A stretch of 64,000 bases of DNA from positions 1 to 64,000 of the forward strand of contig NZ_MLAJ01000015.1 in assembly GCF_002000485.1 (NCBI RefSeq), in the 5' to 3' direction. The number at the start of each line of letters is the position of its first letter. Position 1 is the stretch's first letter. The position numbers and the translations under genes were made by a program. This DNA is from Rodentibacter ratti (GTDB lineage Bacteria; Pseudomonadota; Gammaproteobacteria; Enterobacterales; Pasteurellaceae). The notes under the pieces are model-generated. The model did not search any database. It saw nothing but the letters and a program-made list of their open reading frames with translations, and had not been told where the DNA came from. Below are positions 34,471 to 45,279 of this stretch, piece after piece.

Positions 34471-35022
34471 ATGTCTCAATCTCAATTTACTATCCACAAT
34501 ATTGAAACCGCACCAGAAGCCGCAAAAGAAGCCTTAACTGCGGTCAAAAATGCCAATGGATTTATTCCCAATTTAATCGGTGTATTGGCTAATGCCCCAA
34601 CCGCCTTAGAAACCTATCGTACCGTGGGCGGCATTAACGGTAAAAATAGCCTGACCGCAACAGAACGTGAGGTCGTACAAATTACCGCAGCAGTGGTAAA
34701 CGGCTGTGGATTCTGTGTGGCAGGACATACAAAAATAGCCTTAAAAGTATTAAAGTTAGAGGAAGATCTTGTCAATCAAATCCGTGCCACCGCACGTATT
34801 GAAAGCGATGATAAACTTGATACCCTCGCCCGTTTTACCCTTGCGGTCATATTACAAAAAGCAAAACTCACACCGGCGCAACTGCAAGCCTTTTTTGATG
34901 CGGGCTATACACAAGAAAATGCGATTGATGTCATCCTTGGGGTGAGCCTCGCCACATTATGTAACTATGTTAATAATATTGCAGAAACCCCAATCAACCC
35001 TGAATTACAACCCTTCGCATAA
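34471..35022 (+). CDS. AhpD-like carboxymuconolactone decarboxylase family protein
   Basis: A 183-residue cytoplasmic protein of the AhpD/CMD superfamily. The redox motif C79-x-x-C82 with H86 (NGCGFCVAGHTK) is the signature of alkylhydroperoxidase-like members, which act as thiol-based peroxidases or their reducing partners. True decarboxylases lack this Cys pair. The helix after it (VILQKAKLTPAQLQAFFDAGYTQENAIDVILGVSLATLCNYVNN) is typical. The partner and substrate are unknown. A terminator hairpin follows, so cotranscription with the channel gene downstream is only partial at best. Confidence 0.85.
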   Translation: MSQSQFTIHNIETAPEAAKEALTAVKNANGFIPNLIGVLANAPTALETYRTVGGINGKNSLTATEREVVQITAAVVNGCGFCVAGHTKIALKVLKLEEDLVNQIRATARIESDDKLDTLARFTLAVILQKAKLTPAQLQAFFDAGYTQENAIDVILGVSLATLCNYVNNIAETPINPELQPFA

Positions 35023-35036
35023 TTCCTTCTCTCCTT

Positions 35037-35066
35037 ATGGCAAAGTATTATCTTTGCCATTTTTCT
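35037..35066 (+). terminator. Terminator after the AhpD-like gene
   Basis: ATGGCAAAG and CTTTGCCAT form a 9-bp perfect stem around TATTAT, followed by TTTTC. Confidence 0.75.
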
Positions 35067-35129
35067 AGGGTATGTGGATATTTTGTCACCTTTAATCATC
35101 AATAAGTTATTAATAAAAAAGGAAATATA

Positions 35130-35924
35130 ATGAACAGCCGTGATCTTTACCCTCATGAAATTTTACAAGATGTCATTGACAAAAGTTATGCCAAATCACA
35201 AGGTCATCTTAAAACCCTCGCCATTCTCAGTTTTTTAGGCGGCGGTTATGTCAGTTTCGGTTATATGGCTTACTTGAAAGTGGTGAGCGGAATCCCCTCC
35301 GAGTGGAGCGGGCTTGCCACCTTATTAGGCGCGGCTGTGTTTCCTATTTGTCTAATCTGTATTCTCATTGGCGGAGGAGAACTCGCCACTGGAAACATGA
35401 TGATGATGGCATTAGGGCGGCTCAGTAAACGTGTCAGTTTCAAAAAATTAGTCCAAAACTGGGGTATCGTCAGCCTTGGTAACCTTGCCGGCGCACTGTT
35501 TATGGCATTTTTCTTAGGACATTATGTGGGCTTGGCAGAAGGTATTGCTGCCTCTAAAACCATCGCCATTGCAGAAGCGAAAGTACAAATGGATTTTTCC
35601 CGTGCCTTCATCTCTGCCATTGCCTGTAACTGGATGGTCTGTATGGGAATTTGGTTTTATTTTGGGGCAAAACAAACCTCAGGGCGAATCCTTGCCATGT
35701 GGTTTCCCGTGATGATTTTTGTGCTTATCGGTTTACAACATTTTGTCGCCAATATGTTTATCATTCCAGCCGGAATTTTTGCCGGTGCGAACATCACTTG
35801 GGGAGAGTTTTTCTTAAATATGATTCCGGTTTTCCTCGGCAATGTTACCGGTGGAGCCGCCTTCGTTGGCGCCTCTTATCTCTATGCCTATCGTCATTTA
35901 TTAAAAGAAGACTACCAAATCTAA
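35130..35924 (+). CDS. Formate/nitrite transporter (FNT) family channel
   Basis: A 264-residue inner-membrane protein with six predicted transmembrane segments, a member of the pentameric FocA/NirC/YfdC family. The family segments GGELATGNMMMMALGRLSKR (about 88-107) and ANMFIIPAGIFAGANITWGEFFLNMIPVFLGNVTGGAAF (about 207-245) are present. Sequence alone does not separate formate, nitrite or hydrosulfide as substrate; the context does not help. It is preceded by AAGGA and convergent with a DUF924 gene over a USS-pair terminator. Confidence 0.88.
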   Translation: MNSRDLYPHEILQDVIDKSYAKSQGHLKTLAILSFLGGGYVSFGYMAYLKVVSGIPSEWSGLATLLGAAVFPICLICILIGGGELATGNMMMMALGRLSKRVSFKKLVQNWGIVSLGNLAGALFMAFFLGHYVGLAEGIAASKTIAIAEAKVQMDFSRAFISAIACNWMVCMGIWFYFGAKQTSGRILAMWFPVMIFVLIGLQHFVANMFIIPAGIFAGANITWGEFFLNMIPVFLGNVTGGAAFVGASYLYAYRHLLKEDYQI

Positions 35925-35928
35925 ACTC

Positions 35929-35957
35929 AAAGTGCGGTTAAAATCAACCGCACTTTT
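35929..35957. terminator. Bidirectional USS-pair terminator
   Basis: AAAGTGCGGTTAAAAT and CAACCGCACTTT pair around a short loop between two convergent genes, with T-runs in both directions. Confidence 0.8.
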
Positions 35958-35969
35958 TGTTCCCTCTTA

Positions 35970-36509
35970 TTAAAAACTCGATCCCGGTTGGGTTAAAAAC
36001 TCGACTTCTTCTGCACTACTTTCCCGACCTAATACGGCATTGCGATGAGGATAGCGGCCGAAACGATCAATAATCACCTTATGTTTCAATTCAAAATCCA
36101 CGCTTTCTTCAGGGCCAAATTGTTCAAATAAAGGCACGGCTTGTTCATGAATCACCTTGCTTTCACTGTGCATTAACGGCATCAGCATAAAATGACGCTC
36201 ACGTACCGTCATATTTTTAAATTCAGCTTGTTTAACGGCTTCTTGTGCCAATGCAATAGCCATATTATCTTGTGCAAATGCCAAGGGGCTATCACGATGT
36301 AAATTGCGTGAAAATTGATCCAATACAATAATTTCCGCCAATCGACCTTGCACCGTTTCGCGCCAATGATTTAGTTCCGATTGTGCCGCTTGCTGCCATA
36401 AATCATAAAATTGCTCACGGATTTTGCGGTCAAATTCCTCACTTTTAGCAAACCAAAATGGTTTTGTTTCCTCACTAAACCAAAAATCAAGTACGCGTTG
36501 GTAAGACAT
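35970..36509 (-). CDS. DUF924 family protein
   Basis: A 179-residue soluble, mainly helical protein. It starts with the family pattern VLDFWFSEETKPFWFAKSEEFDRKIREQF and carries EIIVLDQFSRNLHRDSPLAFAQD (about 58-80) and RFGRYPHRNAVLGRESSAEEVEFL (about 148-171). The family is widespread and its biochemical function is unknown; the fold is TPR-like. It is divergent from purL and convergent with the FNT channel gene. Confidence 0.88.
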   Translation of the reverse strand: MSYQRVLDFWFSEETKPFWFAKSEEFDRKIREQFYDLWQQAAQSELNHWRETVQGRLAEIIVLDQFSRNLHRDSPLAFAQDNMAIALAQEAVKQAEFKNMTVRERHFMLMPLMHSESKVIHEQAVPLFEQFGPEESVDFELKHKVIIDRFGRYPHRNAVLGRESSAEEVEFLTQPGSSF

Positions 36510-36582
36510 TGCTTTCTCCTCTCAATAAAAAACGAGTAATATTTTACAAGAAAACTGCTTAATAAAGAATGCTACAAAACAA

Positions 36583-36598
36583 ACGCAAACGTTTTCGT
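36583..36598. promoter_or_regulatory. PurR operator of purL
   Basis: ACGCAAACGTTTTCGT matches the PurR box consensus essentially perfectly. It overlaps the expected -35 region of a promoter whose -10 is TATAAT at 36616-36621, 44 bp before the purL ATG. Confidence 0.85.
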
Positions 36599-36664
36599 TT
36601 TTCTCCCTTTTCCTTTATAATAGCGCGCAATTTTCATTTCTATTCAGACTCAAAGGGAATCCTT

Positions 36665-39600
36665 ATGTTTCAAATTTTTCGTGGCTCACCTGCCCTTTCC
36701 GAATTCCGTATTAATGGCTTAATGCAAAAATTCCAACAAAACGGGCTGCCGGTGAAATCTGTCTATGCCGAGTATGTTCATTTTGTCGAACTCAATGCAG
36801 CGCTTTCCGGCGAACAGGAAAGCAAGCTAAAAGCCTTGCTCCATTACGGTCCTACCTTGGCAGAACACGAAGCAAAAGGTGAAACCTTCATTGTTATCCC
36901 ACGTGTCGGCACCATTTCCTCTTGGTCATCCAAAGCGACGGATATCGCCCATAATTGTGGCTTAAAAGAAGTGGATCGAATTGAACGTGGTCTTGCCTAT
37001 TACTTTGAATTTAACCAACCTTTAGATGAAAAAACACAGTCAAAATTAACCGCACTTTTGCACGACCGTATGATGGAAACTGTGGTGCGTGATGCCAAAG
37101 ATGCCGAAGTTTTATTCCGCCACCAAGCACCAAAACCTTTTACCACTGTAGATATTTTAGGCGGTGGCCGAAAAGCGTTAGAAACCGCCAATATTGAACT
37201 GGGGCTTGCTTTAGCGGAAGATGAAATTGATTATTTGGTGGAAAATTTCACCGCCCTTGGACGCAACCCGAACGACATTGAACTTTATATGTTTGCCCAA
37301 GCCAACTCCGAGCATTGTCGCCATAAAATCTTTAATGCAGACTGGGTGATTAACGGTGAAAAACAAGAAAAATCCTTGTTCAAAATGATCAAAAACACCT
37401 TTGAGAAAACCCCAGATTACGTGCTTTCCGCCTATAAAGATAACGCCGCTGTGATGGAAGGCTCTAAAGTGGGACGTTTCTTTGCCGATCAAGATGGGCA
37501 ATATCGTTACCACAATGAAGATGCACATATTTTGATGAAAGTGGAAACCCACAATCACCCAACGGCGATCTCGCCTTTTCCGGGGGCGGCAACCGGCTCC
37601 GGTGGGGAAATTCGTGATGAAGGGGCAACCGGCCGTGGGGCAAAACCGAAGGCCGGTTTAACCGGTTTTTCCGTATCAAACTTGGTGATTCCAAACTTTG
37701 AGCAGCCTTGGGAAAATCCGCTTTCGAAACCTAACCGCATTGCTTCAGCACTCGATATTATGATTGAAGGCCCGTTAGGGGGAGCGGCATTTAATAATGA
37801 ATTTGGTCGCCCGGCATTGCTCGGCTATTTCCGCACTTATGAAGAAAAAGTGAACAGTTTTAACGGCGAGGAAGTCCGTGGTTATCACAAACCGATTATG
37901 TTGGCAGGCGGTATCGGTAATATTCGTGCCGAACATGTGCAAAAAGGCGAAATTCCTGTTGGCGCAAAACTTATCGTATTAGGCGGTCCTGCGATGAATA
38001 TCGGCTTGGGTGGCGGTGCCGCCTCCTCAATGGATAGCGGTAAATCAAAAGAAGATTTGGATTTTGCTTCCGTTCAACGGGAAAACCCTGAAATGGAGCG
38101 TCGCTGCCAAGAGGTGATCGACCGTTGCTGGCAACTGGGTGAAGAGAACCCGATTTTATTTATTCACGATGTGGGTGCAGGCGGTTTATCCAATGCGATG
38201 CCTGAATTGGTGCACGATGGAGAGCGTGGCGGAAAATTCGATTTGCGTTCCATTCTTTGTGATGAAAAAGGGATGTCACCGCTTGAAATTTGGTGTAACG
38301 AATCACAAGAACGCTATGTTTTAGCCATTGCACCGGAAAAATTGGATTTATTTACCGCACTTTGTGAACGTGAACGCGCGCCTTTTGCGGTGATTGGTGA
38401 AGCCACAGAAGAAAAACATTTAACCTTACACGACAGCCATTTTGATAATAATCCGATTGATTTGCCAATGAACGTGCTGCTCGGTAAAACGCCAAAAATG
38501 ACCCGCAATGTGCAATCAAGTGCGGTCGAAAATCCACCTGTTTCACAAGACAATATTGTGTTGAAAGAAGCCCTCCATCGTGTATTACGTTTACCGGTGG
38601 TAGCAGAAAAAACCTTCCTCATTACCATTGGCGACCGCTCTGTCACCGGTATGGTGGCACGGGATCAAATGGTCGGTCCATGGCAAATTCCAGTTTCCGA
38701 TGTGGCCGTCACTACCGCAAGCCTTGATAGTTATCACGGTGAGGCAATGTCAATGGGTGAACGTGCTCCGGTAGCATTACTTGATTTTGGTGCCTCCGCC
38801 CGTTTGGCGGTGGCGGAATCCATCACCAATATCGCCGCCACCAACATTGGTGAGATTAAACGCATTAAGCTTTCCGCAAACTGGATGTCAGCAGCCGGTC
38901 ACGGCGGTGAAGATGCCGGACTTTATGAGGCAGTGAAAGCCGTGGGTGAAGAACTTTGTCCTGCACTTGGCATCACTATTCCAGTGGGTAAAGACTCCAT
39001 GTCAATGAAAACCACTTGGGAAGAAAACGGCGAGAAAAAAGCCGTTACCGCCCCACTTTCTCTCGTGATCAGTGCGTTTGCACGGGTGGAAGATGTGCGT
39101 AAAACCGTCACCCCACAACTGCGTACCGATAAAGGGGCATCCCGTCTCTTGCTGATCGATTTAGGCGAAGGCAAAAATCGTCTTGGCGCAACCGCCCTTG
39201 CTCAAGTTTATAAGCAATTAGGCGATAAACCGGCGGATGTGGAAAATGCGAATACATTGAAACAATTTTTTGATGCCATGCAAGCCTTGGTGGCAGAGCG
39301 TAAATTATTGGCTTACCACGACCGTTCCGACGGTGGGTTAATCGTCACCTTAGCGGAAATGGCCTTTGCCGGAAACTGTGGTATTGAAGTGGATATTTCC
39401 GCCTTAGGTGATAATGATCTCGCCGTGTTATTTAACGAAGAACTGGGCGCCGTGATTCAAGTGGCGGAAAGCGAATTAACCGCTGTGCGTGAGATTCTAA
39501 ACACCCACAATTTATTACCGCTTACCCACGAACTCGGTGCGGTGACCACGGATGATCATATTGAAATCGCACGAGGTAATAAAAAATTACTCAGTGAAAA

Positions 39601-40558
39601 ACGCTCCGAATTGCGTGCTATTTGGGCTGAATTAACTCATCAAATGCAGCGTTTGCGTGATAATCCGGAATGTGCCGACCAAGAATTTGAAGCGAAGAAA
39701 AATGCGGAAAACAAAGGATTATCTGCATTCTTAACTTATGATCCGAATGAAGATATTGCCGCACCTTATATTGCCAAAGGGGCAAAACCGAAAGTCGCCG
39801 TACTTCGTGAACAAGGGGTAAACAGCCATGTGGAAATGGCCGCAGCATTCGACCGTGCAGGGTTCGCCGCCATTGATGTTCATATGAGTGATTTAATGGC
39901 AGGGCGTTACCATTTAAATGATTTCAATGCGATGGTTGCTTGCGGCGGTTTCTCTTATGGGGATGTGCTTGGCGCTGGCGGTGGCTGGGCAAAATCAATT
40001 TTATTTAACCCACAATTACGTGAACAATTCAGCCAATTCTTCGCTAATGAAAACACCCTGTCTTTAGGGGTATGTAACGGTTGTCAGTTTATTTCTAATC
40101 TTGCGGAAATCATTCCGGGTGCAGAAAACTGGCCTCGCTTTGTGCGAAATAAATCCGAACGTTTTGAAGCCCGTGTTGGTTTAGTGAAAATCAACGATAC
40201 CCACTCTTTATGGTTCCAAGGTATGGCAGGTTCCCATATGCCGATTGCCGTTTCCCACGGCGAAGGGCGTGTGGAATTCAAAGCACCGGAAAATTTAACC
40301 GCACTTCAAGCGCAGAACTTAATCGTTGCACAATATATTGATAACAACTTGAATGTAACGGAAACCTATCCGGCGAATCCAAACGGATCTGCCTTAGGTA
40401 TCACTGCCATTTCTAACCTAGACGGTCGTATTGCGGCAATGATGCCACACCCTGAACGGGTATTTCGTGCCGTGAGCAACTCGTGGTATCCGGAAGATTG
40501 GAGTGAGGACGGTGCTTGGATGCGCTTGTTTAGAAATGCACGGGTGCAGTTTAAATAA
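36665..40558 (+). CDS. purL: Phosphoribosylformylglycinamidine synthase PurL
   Basis: Large, single-chain enzyme for the fourth step of de novo purine synthesis (FGAR to FGAM, using glutamine and ATP). I start it at [15 protein letters not shown] (36665), giving 1297 residues, with AAGGGAA upstream; a reading-frame extension upstream runs through the PurR operator and is not coding. The synthetase core has the motif [25 protein letters not shown] (about 295-320). The C-terminal glutamine amidotransferase domain (about 1040-1297) has the nucleophile in LGVCNGCQF and the catalytic His/Glu in MMPHPER. At least three USS copies lie inside the gene. Confidence 0.97.
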   Translation: MFQIFRGSPALSEFRINGLMQKFQQNGLPVKSVYAEYVHFVELNAALSGEQESKLKALLHYGPTLAEHEAKGETFIVIPRVGTISSWSSKATDIAHNCGLKEVDRIERGLAYYFEFNQPLDEKTQSKLTALLHDRMMETVVRDAKDAEVLFRHQAPKPFTTVDILGGGRKALETANIELGLALAEDEIDYLVENFTALGRNPNDIELYMFAQANSEHCRHKIFNADWVINGEKQEKSLFKMIKNTFEKTPDYVLSAYKDNAAVMEGSKVGRFFADQDGQYRYHNEDAHILMKVETHNHPTAISPFPGAATGSGGEIRDEGATGRGAKPKAGLTGFSVSNLVIPNFEQPWENPLSKPNRIASALDIMIEGPLGGAAFNNEFGRPALLGYFRTYEEKVNSFNGEEVRGYHKPIMLAGGIGNIRAEHVQKGEIPVGAKLIVLGGPAMNIGLGGGAASSMDSGKSKEDLDFASVQRENPEMERRCQEVIDRCWQLGEENPILFIHDVGAGGLSNAMPELVHDGERGGKFDLRSILCDEKGMSPLEIWCNESQERYVLAIAPEKLDLFTALCERERAPFAVIGEATEEKHLTLHDSHFDNNPIDLPMNVLLGKTPKMTRNVQSSAVENPPVSQDNIVLKEALHRVLRLPVVAEKTFLITIGDRSVTGMVARDQMVGPWQIPVSDVAVTTASLDSYHGEAMSMGERAPVALLDFGASARLAVAESITNIAATNIGEIKRIKLSANWMSAAGHGGEDAGLYEAVKAVGEELCPALGITIPVGKDSMSMKTTWEENGEKKAVTAPLSLVISAFARVEDVRKTVTPQLRTDKGASRLLLIDLGEGKNRLGATALAQVYKQLGDKPADVENANTLKQFFDAMQALVAERKLLAYHDRSDGGLIVTLAEMAFAGNCGIEVDISALGDNDLAVLFNEELGAVIQVAESELTAVREILNTHNLLPLTHELGAVTTDDHIEIARGNKKLLSEKRSELRAIWAELTHQMQRLRDNPECADQEFEAKKNAENKGLSAFLTYDPNEDIAAPYIAKGAKPKVAVLREQGVNSHVEMAAAFDRAGFAAIDVHMSDLMAGRYHLNDFNAMVACGGFSYGDVLGAGGGWAKSILFNPQLREQFSQFFANENTLSLGVCNGCQFISNLAEIIPGAENWPRFVRNKSERFEARVGLVKINDTHSLWFQGMAGSHMPIAVSHGEGRVEFKAPENLTALQAQNLIVAQYIDNNLNVTETYPANPNGSALGITAISNLDGRIAAMMPHPERVFRAVSNSWYPEDWSEDGAWMRLFRNARVQFK

Positions 40559-40620
40559 CACAACTATCGGGCTTTAAAGCATTTCATTGATGTGATTTAC
40601 CTTAAAGCCCAAAATAACAA

Positions 40621-40645
40621 ACGACCGCAAGTGCGGTCGTTTTTC
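40621..40645. terminator. USS-pair terminator between purL and mutS
   Basis: ACGACCGCA and TGCGGTCGT abut with a two-base loop, followed by TTTTTC. It lies between convergent genes and the arms share a single forward USS. Confidence 0.8.
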
Positions 40646-40653
40646 TTTGCGTT

Positions 40654-43239
40654 TTAATTCACCATTTTCTTTAATTGATACAAATACGCCAGCGCCTGTT
40701 TTGGGCTTAATTCATCAGGATCAAGTTTCTCAATGGCGGTTCGTAACGCATCCGTTTCTTGTTCAAAGGCAAGCTCGCCTTGGTGTTGATTGGCTTCTCG
40801 CAAGGCTTGAATTTGTTGATCGGCAGCATGGCCCGATATTTTTTCTAATTGCGTCAATTTTTGCTTTGCCAGTTTAATGACTTGTTGCGGTACACCGGCT
40901 AACGCGGCAACGGCTAAACCATAGCTTTTGCTTGCCGCCCCTTCTTGTACGCTGTGCATAAAGGCAATGGTATTATTGTGTTCAAGGGCATCTAAATGCA
41001 CGTTCACAATACCTGCAAATTGTTCCGGTAAAGCGGTTAATTCAAAATAGTGGGTGGCAAATAAGGTAAGCGAACGAATATTTTTCGCCAGCCATTCCGC
41101 ACATGCCCAAGCAAGGGAAAGCCCGTCATAAGTGGAGGTGCCTCGCCCGATTTCATCAATTAAGACCAGACTTTGCGCACTCGCTTGATGGAGAATATTC
41201 GCCATTTCCGTCATTTCCACCATAAAGGTTGAACGACCGGAAGCCAAGTCATCAGAAGCACCGATACGGGTGAAAATACGATCTATCGGCCCGATTTGCG
41301 CCTGATCTGCCGGTACAAAACTTCCCATATAGGCCATTAAGGCAATCAATGCGGTTTGGCGCATATAGGTACTTTTTCCCCCCATATTCGGGCCGGTAAT
41401 TATGAGCAAATGACGATCATGATTAAGTTCAACCGGATTGGCGATAAAAGGCTCTTTTAACACCTGTTCCACCACAGGGTGGCGACCATTCTCAATCGTC
41501 ATACTGATTTCGTCACAGAATGTAGGCATCACATAATTTAATCGATCGGCACGTTCCGCCAAATTCACTAATACATCTAATTCCGATAAAGCAAGGCTTG
41601 CCAATTGCAATGCCCCTAAATGGGGAAGCAACAAATCAAATAATTCCTCGTAAAGCTGTTTTTCCAATGCCAATGCCGCCCCTTTGGATTTCAGCACTTT
41701 ATCTTCATATTCCTTAAGTTCCGGGATAATGTAGCGTTCCGCATTTTTTAAGGTTTGGCGGCGTACATAATGAATCGGCGCTTTGTGAGCTTGCCCTTGA
41801 CTGATTTGAATATAATAGCCGTGAACCGCATTAAAACCGATTTTTAAGGTGTCAATCCCCGTATTTTCCCGCTCTCGTTTTTCCAAATTTTCTAAATATT
41901 GGGTCGCCCCTTCAGACAGGGTTCGCCACTCATCCAATTCCGCATGGTATCCTTGTGCAATCACCCCACCATCACGAATCAAAAGTGGGGGCGAGTCAAT
42001 AATGGCACGTTGAAGCAAATCACACTGCGCAGAAAAATCTGCGATTTGATTAAAAAGTGCGGTCAAAAATGGCGGTGTTTTTTGTTGAATGATCGTGCGT
42101 AATTCGGGAAGTTGCTCTAATGCAGTACGCAAACGGGTGAGATCTCGTGGACGAGCCGAACGCAACGCCACACGAGCCAAAATGCGTTCCATATCCCCCA
42201 CTTGTTTTAAATAAGGTTGTAATTCATCCACCAAATCAAAATTTAAGATTTCCGCAATCGCCTGTTGGCGTTGTCGCAGTTTTTCAGTATTACGGATCGG
42301 CTGGTGAATCCAACGTTTGAGCAAACGACTCCCCATTGGCGTCACACATTTATCCAACACAGAAGCGAGGGTATTCTCCGTGCCTCCGGCAAGATTTTGA
42401 GTGAGTTCTAAATTGCGTCTTGTGGCAGCATCTAATTGAATATAATCTTGATTTTGAATCACGCTGATGCTGTGAATATGTGGCAGTGCAGTGCGTTGGG
42501 TTTCTTTGGCATATTGCAATAAACAGCCCGCTGCACTCAAACCAAGAGGGGATTTTTCTACGCCGAAAGCACGCAAATCTTTGGTACCAAATTGACGATT
42601 CAGCAAATTGATTGCCGTGCCAAGTTCAAATTCCCAAATGGGGCGGCGGCGTAATCCTTTACAATGTTCAATGATTGCCATGTCGCTGAAATCTTCGCAA
42701 TAGAGCAATTCCACCGGTGAAATGCGTTGTAATTCCGCACGCAAGGTTTCTTTATTTTCCGGTTCGCACAGTTGAAAGAGACCGGATGTCATATCCAAGG
42801 TGGCTAAACCAAATCTTTCTTTTTCTTGATAGACAGCGGCAATCAAATTGTCTTGGCGTTCCGGCAACAGCGCTTCATCACTCACCGTACCGGGTGTCAC
42901 AATACGCACAATTTGACGCTCCACAGGCCCTTTGCTCGTTGCCGGATCACCCACTTGCTCACAAATCGCCACCGGCTCACCTAATTGAACCAGCTTCGCC
43001 AAATACCCTTCTATGGCGTGATAAGGCACCCCGGCCATAGGAATGGGCTGCCCTGCGGATTGTCCCCGTTTGGTGAGGGAAATATCCAACAATGCCGCCG
43101 CTTTTTTTGCATCATCATAAAACAGCTCGTAGAAATCCCCCATACGATAAAACAGCAAAATATCCGGATTTTCCGCTTTGAGTTTGAGATATTGTTGCAT
43201 CATTGGAGTATGCTGAGAAAAATTATCTTCTGAAATCAT
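40654..43239 (-). CDS. mutS: DNA mismatch repair protein MutS
   Basis: Recognises mismatches and starts MutL-dependent repair; it also limits recombination between diverged DNA, relevant in a naturally transformable organism. The start [18 protein letters not shown] (43239) gives 861 residues; a 50-residue upstream extension in frame is not conserved-looking. The mismatch-binding Phe-x-Glu motif is in [19 protein letters not shown] (about 25-45). The Walker A motif is [13 protein letters not shown] and the ABC signature/Walker B block is [19 protein letters not shown] copies lie in the gene (one at about 42056). Confidence 0.97.
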   Translation of the reverse strand: MISEDNFSQHTPMMQQYLKLKAENPDILLFYRMGDFYELFYDDAKKAAALLDISLTKRGQSAGQPIPMAGVPYHAIEGYLAKLVQLGEPVAICEQVGDPATSKGPVERQIVRIVTPGTVSDEALLPERQDNLIAAVYQEKERFGLATLDMTSGLFQLCEPENKETLRAELQRISPVELLYCEDFSDMAIIEHCKGLRRRPIWEFELGTAINLLNRQFGTKDLRAFGVEKSPLGLSAAGCLLQYAKETQRTALPHIHSISVIQNQDYIQLDAATRRNLELTQNLAGGTENTLASVLDKCVTPMGSRLLKRWIHQPIRNTEKLRQRQQAIAEILNFDLVDELQPYLKQVGDMERILARVALRSARPRDLTRLRTALEQLPELRTIIQQKTPPFLTALFNQIADFSAQCDLLQRAIIDSPPLLIRDGGVIAQGYHAELDEWRTLSEGATQYLENLEKRERENTGIDTLKIGFNAVHGYYIQISQGQAHKAPIHYVRRQTLKNAERYIIPELKEYEDKVLKSKGAALALEKQLYEELFDLLLPHLGALQLASLALSELDVLVNLAERADRLNYVMPTFCDEISMTIENGRHPVVEQVLKEPFIANPVELNHDRHLLIITGPNMGGKSTYMRQTALIALMAYMGSFVPADQAQIGPIDRIFTRIGASDDLASGRSTFMVEMTEMANILHQASAQSLVLIDEIGRGTSTYDGLSLAWACAEWLAKNIRSLTLFATHYFELTALPEQFAGIVNVHLDALEHNNTIAFMHSVQEGAASKSYGLAVAALAGVPQQVIKLAKQKLTQLEKISGHAADQQIQALREANQHQGELAFEQETDALRTAIEKLDPDELSPKQALAYLYQLKKMVN

Positions 43240-43375
43240 TGAGTTACCTGTTTTTGATAAGAAAATAGACGGCGATCTTGGTCGAAAAATAGCGGTTTTA
43301 ATGTCGGTTATTTTAGAGGTTGAGAGAGGAAAAAGCCAATTACAATTTCCTGTATGTCGAAGCGCTATACAACAA

Positions 43376-44326
43376 CTACGACTTTTCAAAAAATTGTGTC
43401 ATGTTTTTCATAACATTTTCCCTCAATTCATCCCGCTCAAATAAAATCTCGTGTTTCGCTTGATGAACTAACTCGCAACGGGCGTTAGGGAAAAGTGCGG
43501 TCAGTTTTTGCAAAGTTTTATTATCCACGATTTTTTCTTTTTCCGATTGCAAAATCAGCACGGGAATTTCAATGCGGGGAACAATCGTAGGTAGGCGTTT
43601 TATCGCATTAAGGCATAAATGCACCCAACGAAAAGTCGGGCCGCCAAGATGAAGGGCGGGATATTTTCGGTTGATTCGGTTCATCCATTTCATTCGGGTT
43701 TTACAAAAACTGAGTTCATTGCGTTCAAGATGTGCCGGCTTGTATGCCCCTTTGCCAAACACATAACGCTCCCCTTGTCCCAGTAAATTCATTGCGGCAA
43801 TGATCAGCTCATCCCGAATCGGCTGTTTTAACGGCACTCCAAAGAAAGGAGAAGAAAGCACCGCTTTGTTAATGCGATGATCGCAATTTGCCAAATAATA
43901 GGCGGCAATCAGCGAACCAAGAGAATGGGAAACCAGATGTTGGGTTGGATAATCAAAAAGTGCGGTGATTTTTTCAATCACTTTTTGCATATCTTCCACA
44001 TAAAAACGAAACTCGTCCAAATGCCCTTTTTCCGGATCGGGTAAAAGCCGGTCAGAATAGCCCTGCCCTCGATGGTCAAACAGCAACACATCATAGCCTT
44101 GATGATAAAAATCATAGGCGAGCTCCGACCATTTCATCATATTTTCCGCCCGCCCGTTCACCAAAATCATCAATTTTTTGACCGCACTTCCTTCGTGAAC
44201 AAAATGACGATAAGCAATGCGAATATTGCCTTTCCCCATCAGATATTGGGTAGGGAAACGTTCAAAAAAAGGCAATAATTCCACCAAGGCAAATTGGCAA
44301 AAACGGGGCTCTCTTATCATAATCAT
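43376..44326 (-). CDS. pldB: Lysophospholipase L2 (PldB-like alpha/beta hydrolase)
   Basis: A 316-residue alpha/beta hydrolase expected to remove the fatty acid from lysophospholipids. The nucleophile elbow is [10 protein letters not shown], the oxyanion/strand motif [14 protein letters not shown] lies before it, the acidic residue is likely in [12 protein letters not shown], and the catalytic His is in [18 protein letters not shown]. Start uncertain: ATG codons at 44326 and 44320 lie six bases apart, both inside a Fur-box-like sequence; a TTG at 44359 would add 11 residues. In H. influenzae, as I recall, pldB is next to asd; here about 5 kb of accessory genes separate them. Two USS copies are read as ITALF and LTALF. 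Confidence 0.88.
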   Translation of the reverse strand: MIMIREPRFCQFALVELLPFFERFPTQYLMGKGNIRIAYRHFVHEGSAVKKLMILVNGRAENMMKWSELAYDFYHQGYDVLLFDHRGQGYSDRLLPDPEKGHLDEFRFYVEDMQKVIEKITALFDYPTQHLVSHSLGSLIAAYYLANCDHRINKAVLSSPFFGVPLKQPIRDELIIAAMNLLGQGERYVFGKGAYKPAHLERNELSFCKTRMKWMNRINRKYPALHLGGPTFRWVHLCLNAIKRLPTIVPRIEIPVLILQSEKEKIVDNKTLQKLTALFPNARCELVHQAKHEILFERDELRENVMKNMTQFFEKS

Positions 44327-44330
44327 TATT
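44312..44330 (-). promoter_or_regulatory. Fur-box-like sequence over the pldB start
   Basis: TCTTATCATAATCATTATT matches the 19-base Fur consensus GATAATGATAATCATTATC at 14 positions, with an 11-base uninterrupted core. It covers both candidate pldB ATG codons. Confidence 0.4.
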
Positions 44331-44621
44331 CCAACGGCTTTTGGATAAAAATAACGCAATTAATGGGGTATTGTCATATTTCAGTGCTCGCCGCCCTTGA
44401 GAAAAATCAGCCAAAAACGACGCACTTAAAAGAATGGAATGGGCACATTATATCATTAATTGTGCTAAGTTCAGCCTTCCTTTTCCTCCGACCTTTTACG
44501 CCAATATCGCCCAAGTTTCAATTAATTAAAGCAAGCCAAAGTATAAAATATTGCGCAAAAAAAAAACAACTTATAATTATTTTTTAACCAATTAAACCAT
44601 TTAACCAAAGAGGAAAACCCA
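44331..44621. other. Intergenic region between pldB and the first Sel1 gene
   Basis: About 290 bp of AT-rich non-coding DNA. It contains a degenerate USS (GACGCACTT, near 44420). Near its right end is a promoter-like TTGCGC (44551-44556) and TATAAT (44572-44577) pair whose 15-base spacer includes a run of ten A (44557-44566). No gene, tRNA or repeat copy was found. Confidence 0.5.
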
Positions 44622-45278
44622 ATGAAATTCAACAAAATCACCCTATTTTTCACCGCACTTTTTGCTTTTTCCACCGCAACGATTAGCCCTCTGGCTTATG
44701 CGGATAATGCAAGCCAATTTCAACAAGGCGTTGAAGCCGTAGAAAAAGGCGATTATCAGACCGCTTACCATCTTTGGAAACCATTGGCAGAGCAAGGAAA
44801 TGCACAGGTTCAATTTAATTTGGGGGTGATGTATAACAAAGGACAAGGCGTGAAACAAGATTATCATCAAGCGGTGAAATGGTACGCCCTCGCGGCAGAG
44901 CAAGGGCATGTATCGGCTCAAGTTAATTTGGGGGTGATGTATAGCGAAGGGGAAGGGGTAAAGCAGGATTATCACCAAGCGGTGAAATGGTACACCCTCG
45001 CAGCAGAGCAAGGGAATGCAAAGGCTCAATATTATTTGGGGATGATGTATAGCAAAGGGGAAGGGGTAAAGCAGGATTATCACCAAGCGGTGAAATGGTA
45101 CACCCTCGCAGCAGAGCAAGGGAATGCACTGGCTCAAACTCATTTGGGGCTGATGTATGGTCTTGGACAAGGGGTTAAGCAAGATATGCAAAAAGCAAAA
45201 TACTGGGCTGGTAAAGGCTGTGATAATGGTGAGCAAAATGGCTGTGATGTTTATCGTATGTTGAATGAGGCGAGATAG
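44622..45278 (+). CDS. Exported Sel1-repeat protein A
   Basis: A 218-residue periplasmic or surface-exposed protein. A Sec signal peptide occupies residues 1-27 (cleavage after LAYA); the core of its h-region (TAL in FFTALFAF) is encoded by a reverse USS. The mature part has an N-terminal helix pair (QFQQGVEAVEKGDYQTAYHLW) and four Sel1 (TPR-like) repeats of 36 residues with the pattern A-Q-x-x-L-G-x-M-Y-x-x-G-x-G-V-K-Q-D-Y. The C-terminal cap has two Cys (KGCDNGEQNGCDVYRML). The last repeats are almost identical at the DNA level, a sign of recent duplication. Sel1 proteins usually bind other proteins; the partner is unknown. First gene of an apparent operon, with a good ribosome-binding site (AGAGGAA). 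Confidence 0.9.
   Translation: MKFNKITLFFTALFAFSTATISPLAYADNASQFQQGVEAVEKGDYQTAYHLWKPLAEQGNAQVQFNLGVMYNKGQGVKQDYHQAVKWYALAAEQGHVSAQVNLGVMYSEGEGVKQDYHQAVKWYTLAAEQGNAKAQYYLGMMYSKGEGVKQDYHQAVKWYTLAAEQGNALAQTHLGLMYGLGQGVKQDMQKAKYWAGKGCDNGEQNGCDVYRMLNEAR
44935..45150 (+). repeat. 108-bp tandem duplication within Sel1 gene A
   Basis: Units start at 44935 and 45043 (offset 108 bp, 36 codons). Over the first roughly 80 bases after 44941 the two units differ at one position only (G44946 versus A45054); they diverge more in the last 25 bases. Such near-identity favours unit gain or loss by recombination or slippage. Confidence 0.85.
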
Positions 45279-45279
45279 T

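Noticed and set aside
36569-36664. N-terminal 32-residue extension of PurL
   Set aside because: It runs through the PurR operator and the -10 element, and the family start is at 36665.
43240-43389. N-terminal 50-residue extension of MutS
   Set aside because: The normal MutS start MISEDNF at 43239 has a suitable ribosome-binding site and gives the family length of 861 residues; the upstream frame looks non-coding.
44390-44430. A fourth copy of the dispersed repeat near CCAAAAACGACGCACTT
   Set aside because: Only about 15 bases resemble the repeat end; the hairpin and the GGGGCCGTTGG block are missing. It is more likely a decayed USS.
44800-45150. CRISPR-like array
   Set aside because: The regular repeats are in-frame 36-codon Sel1 units without spacers.
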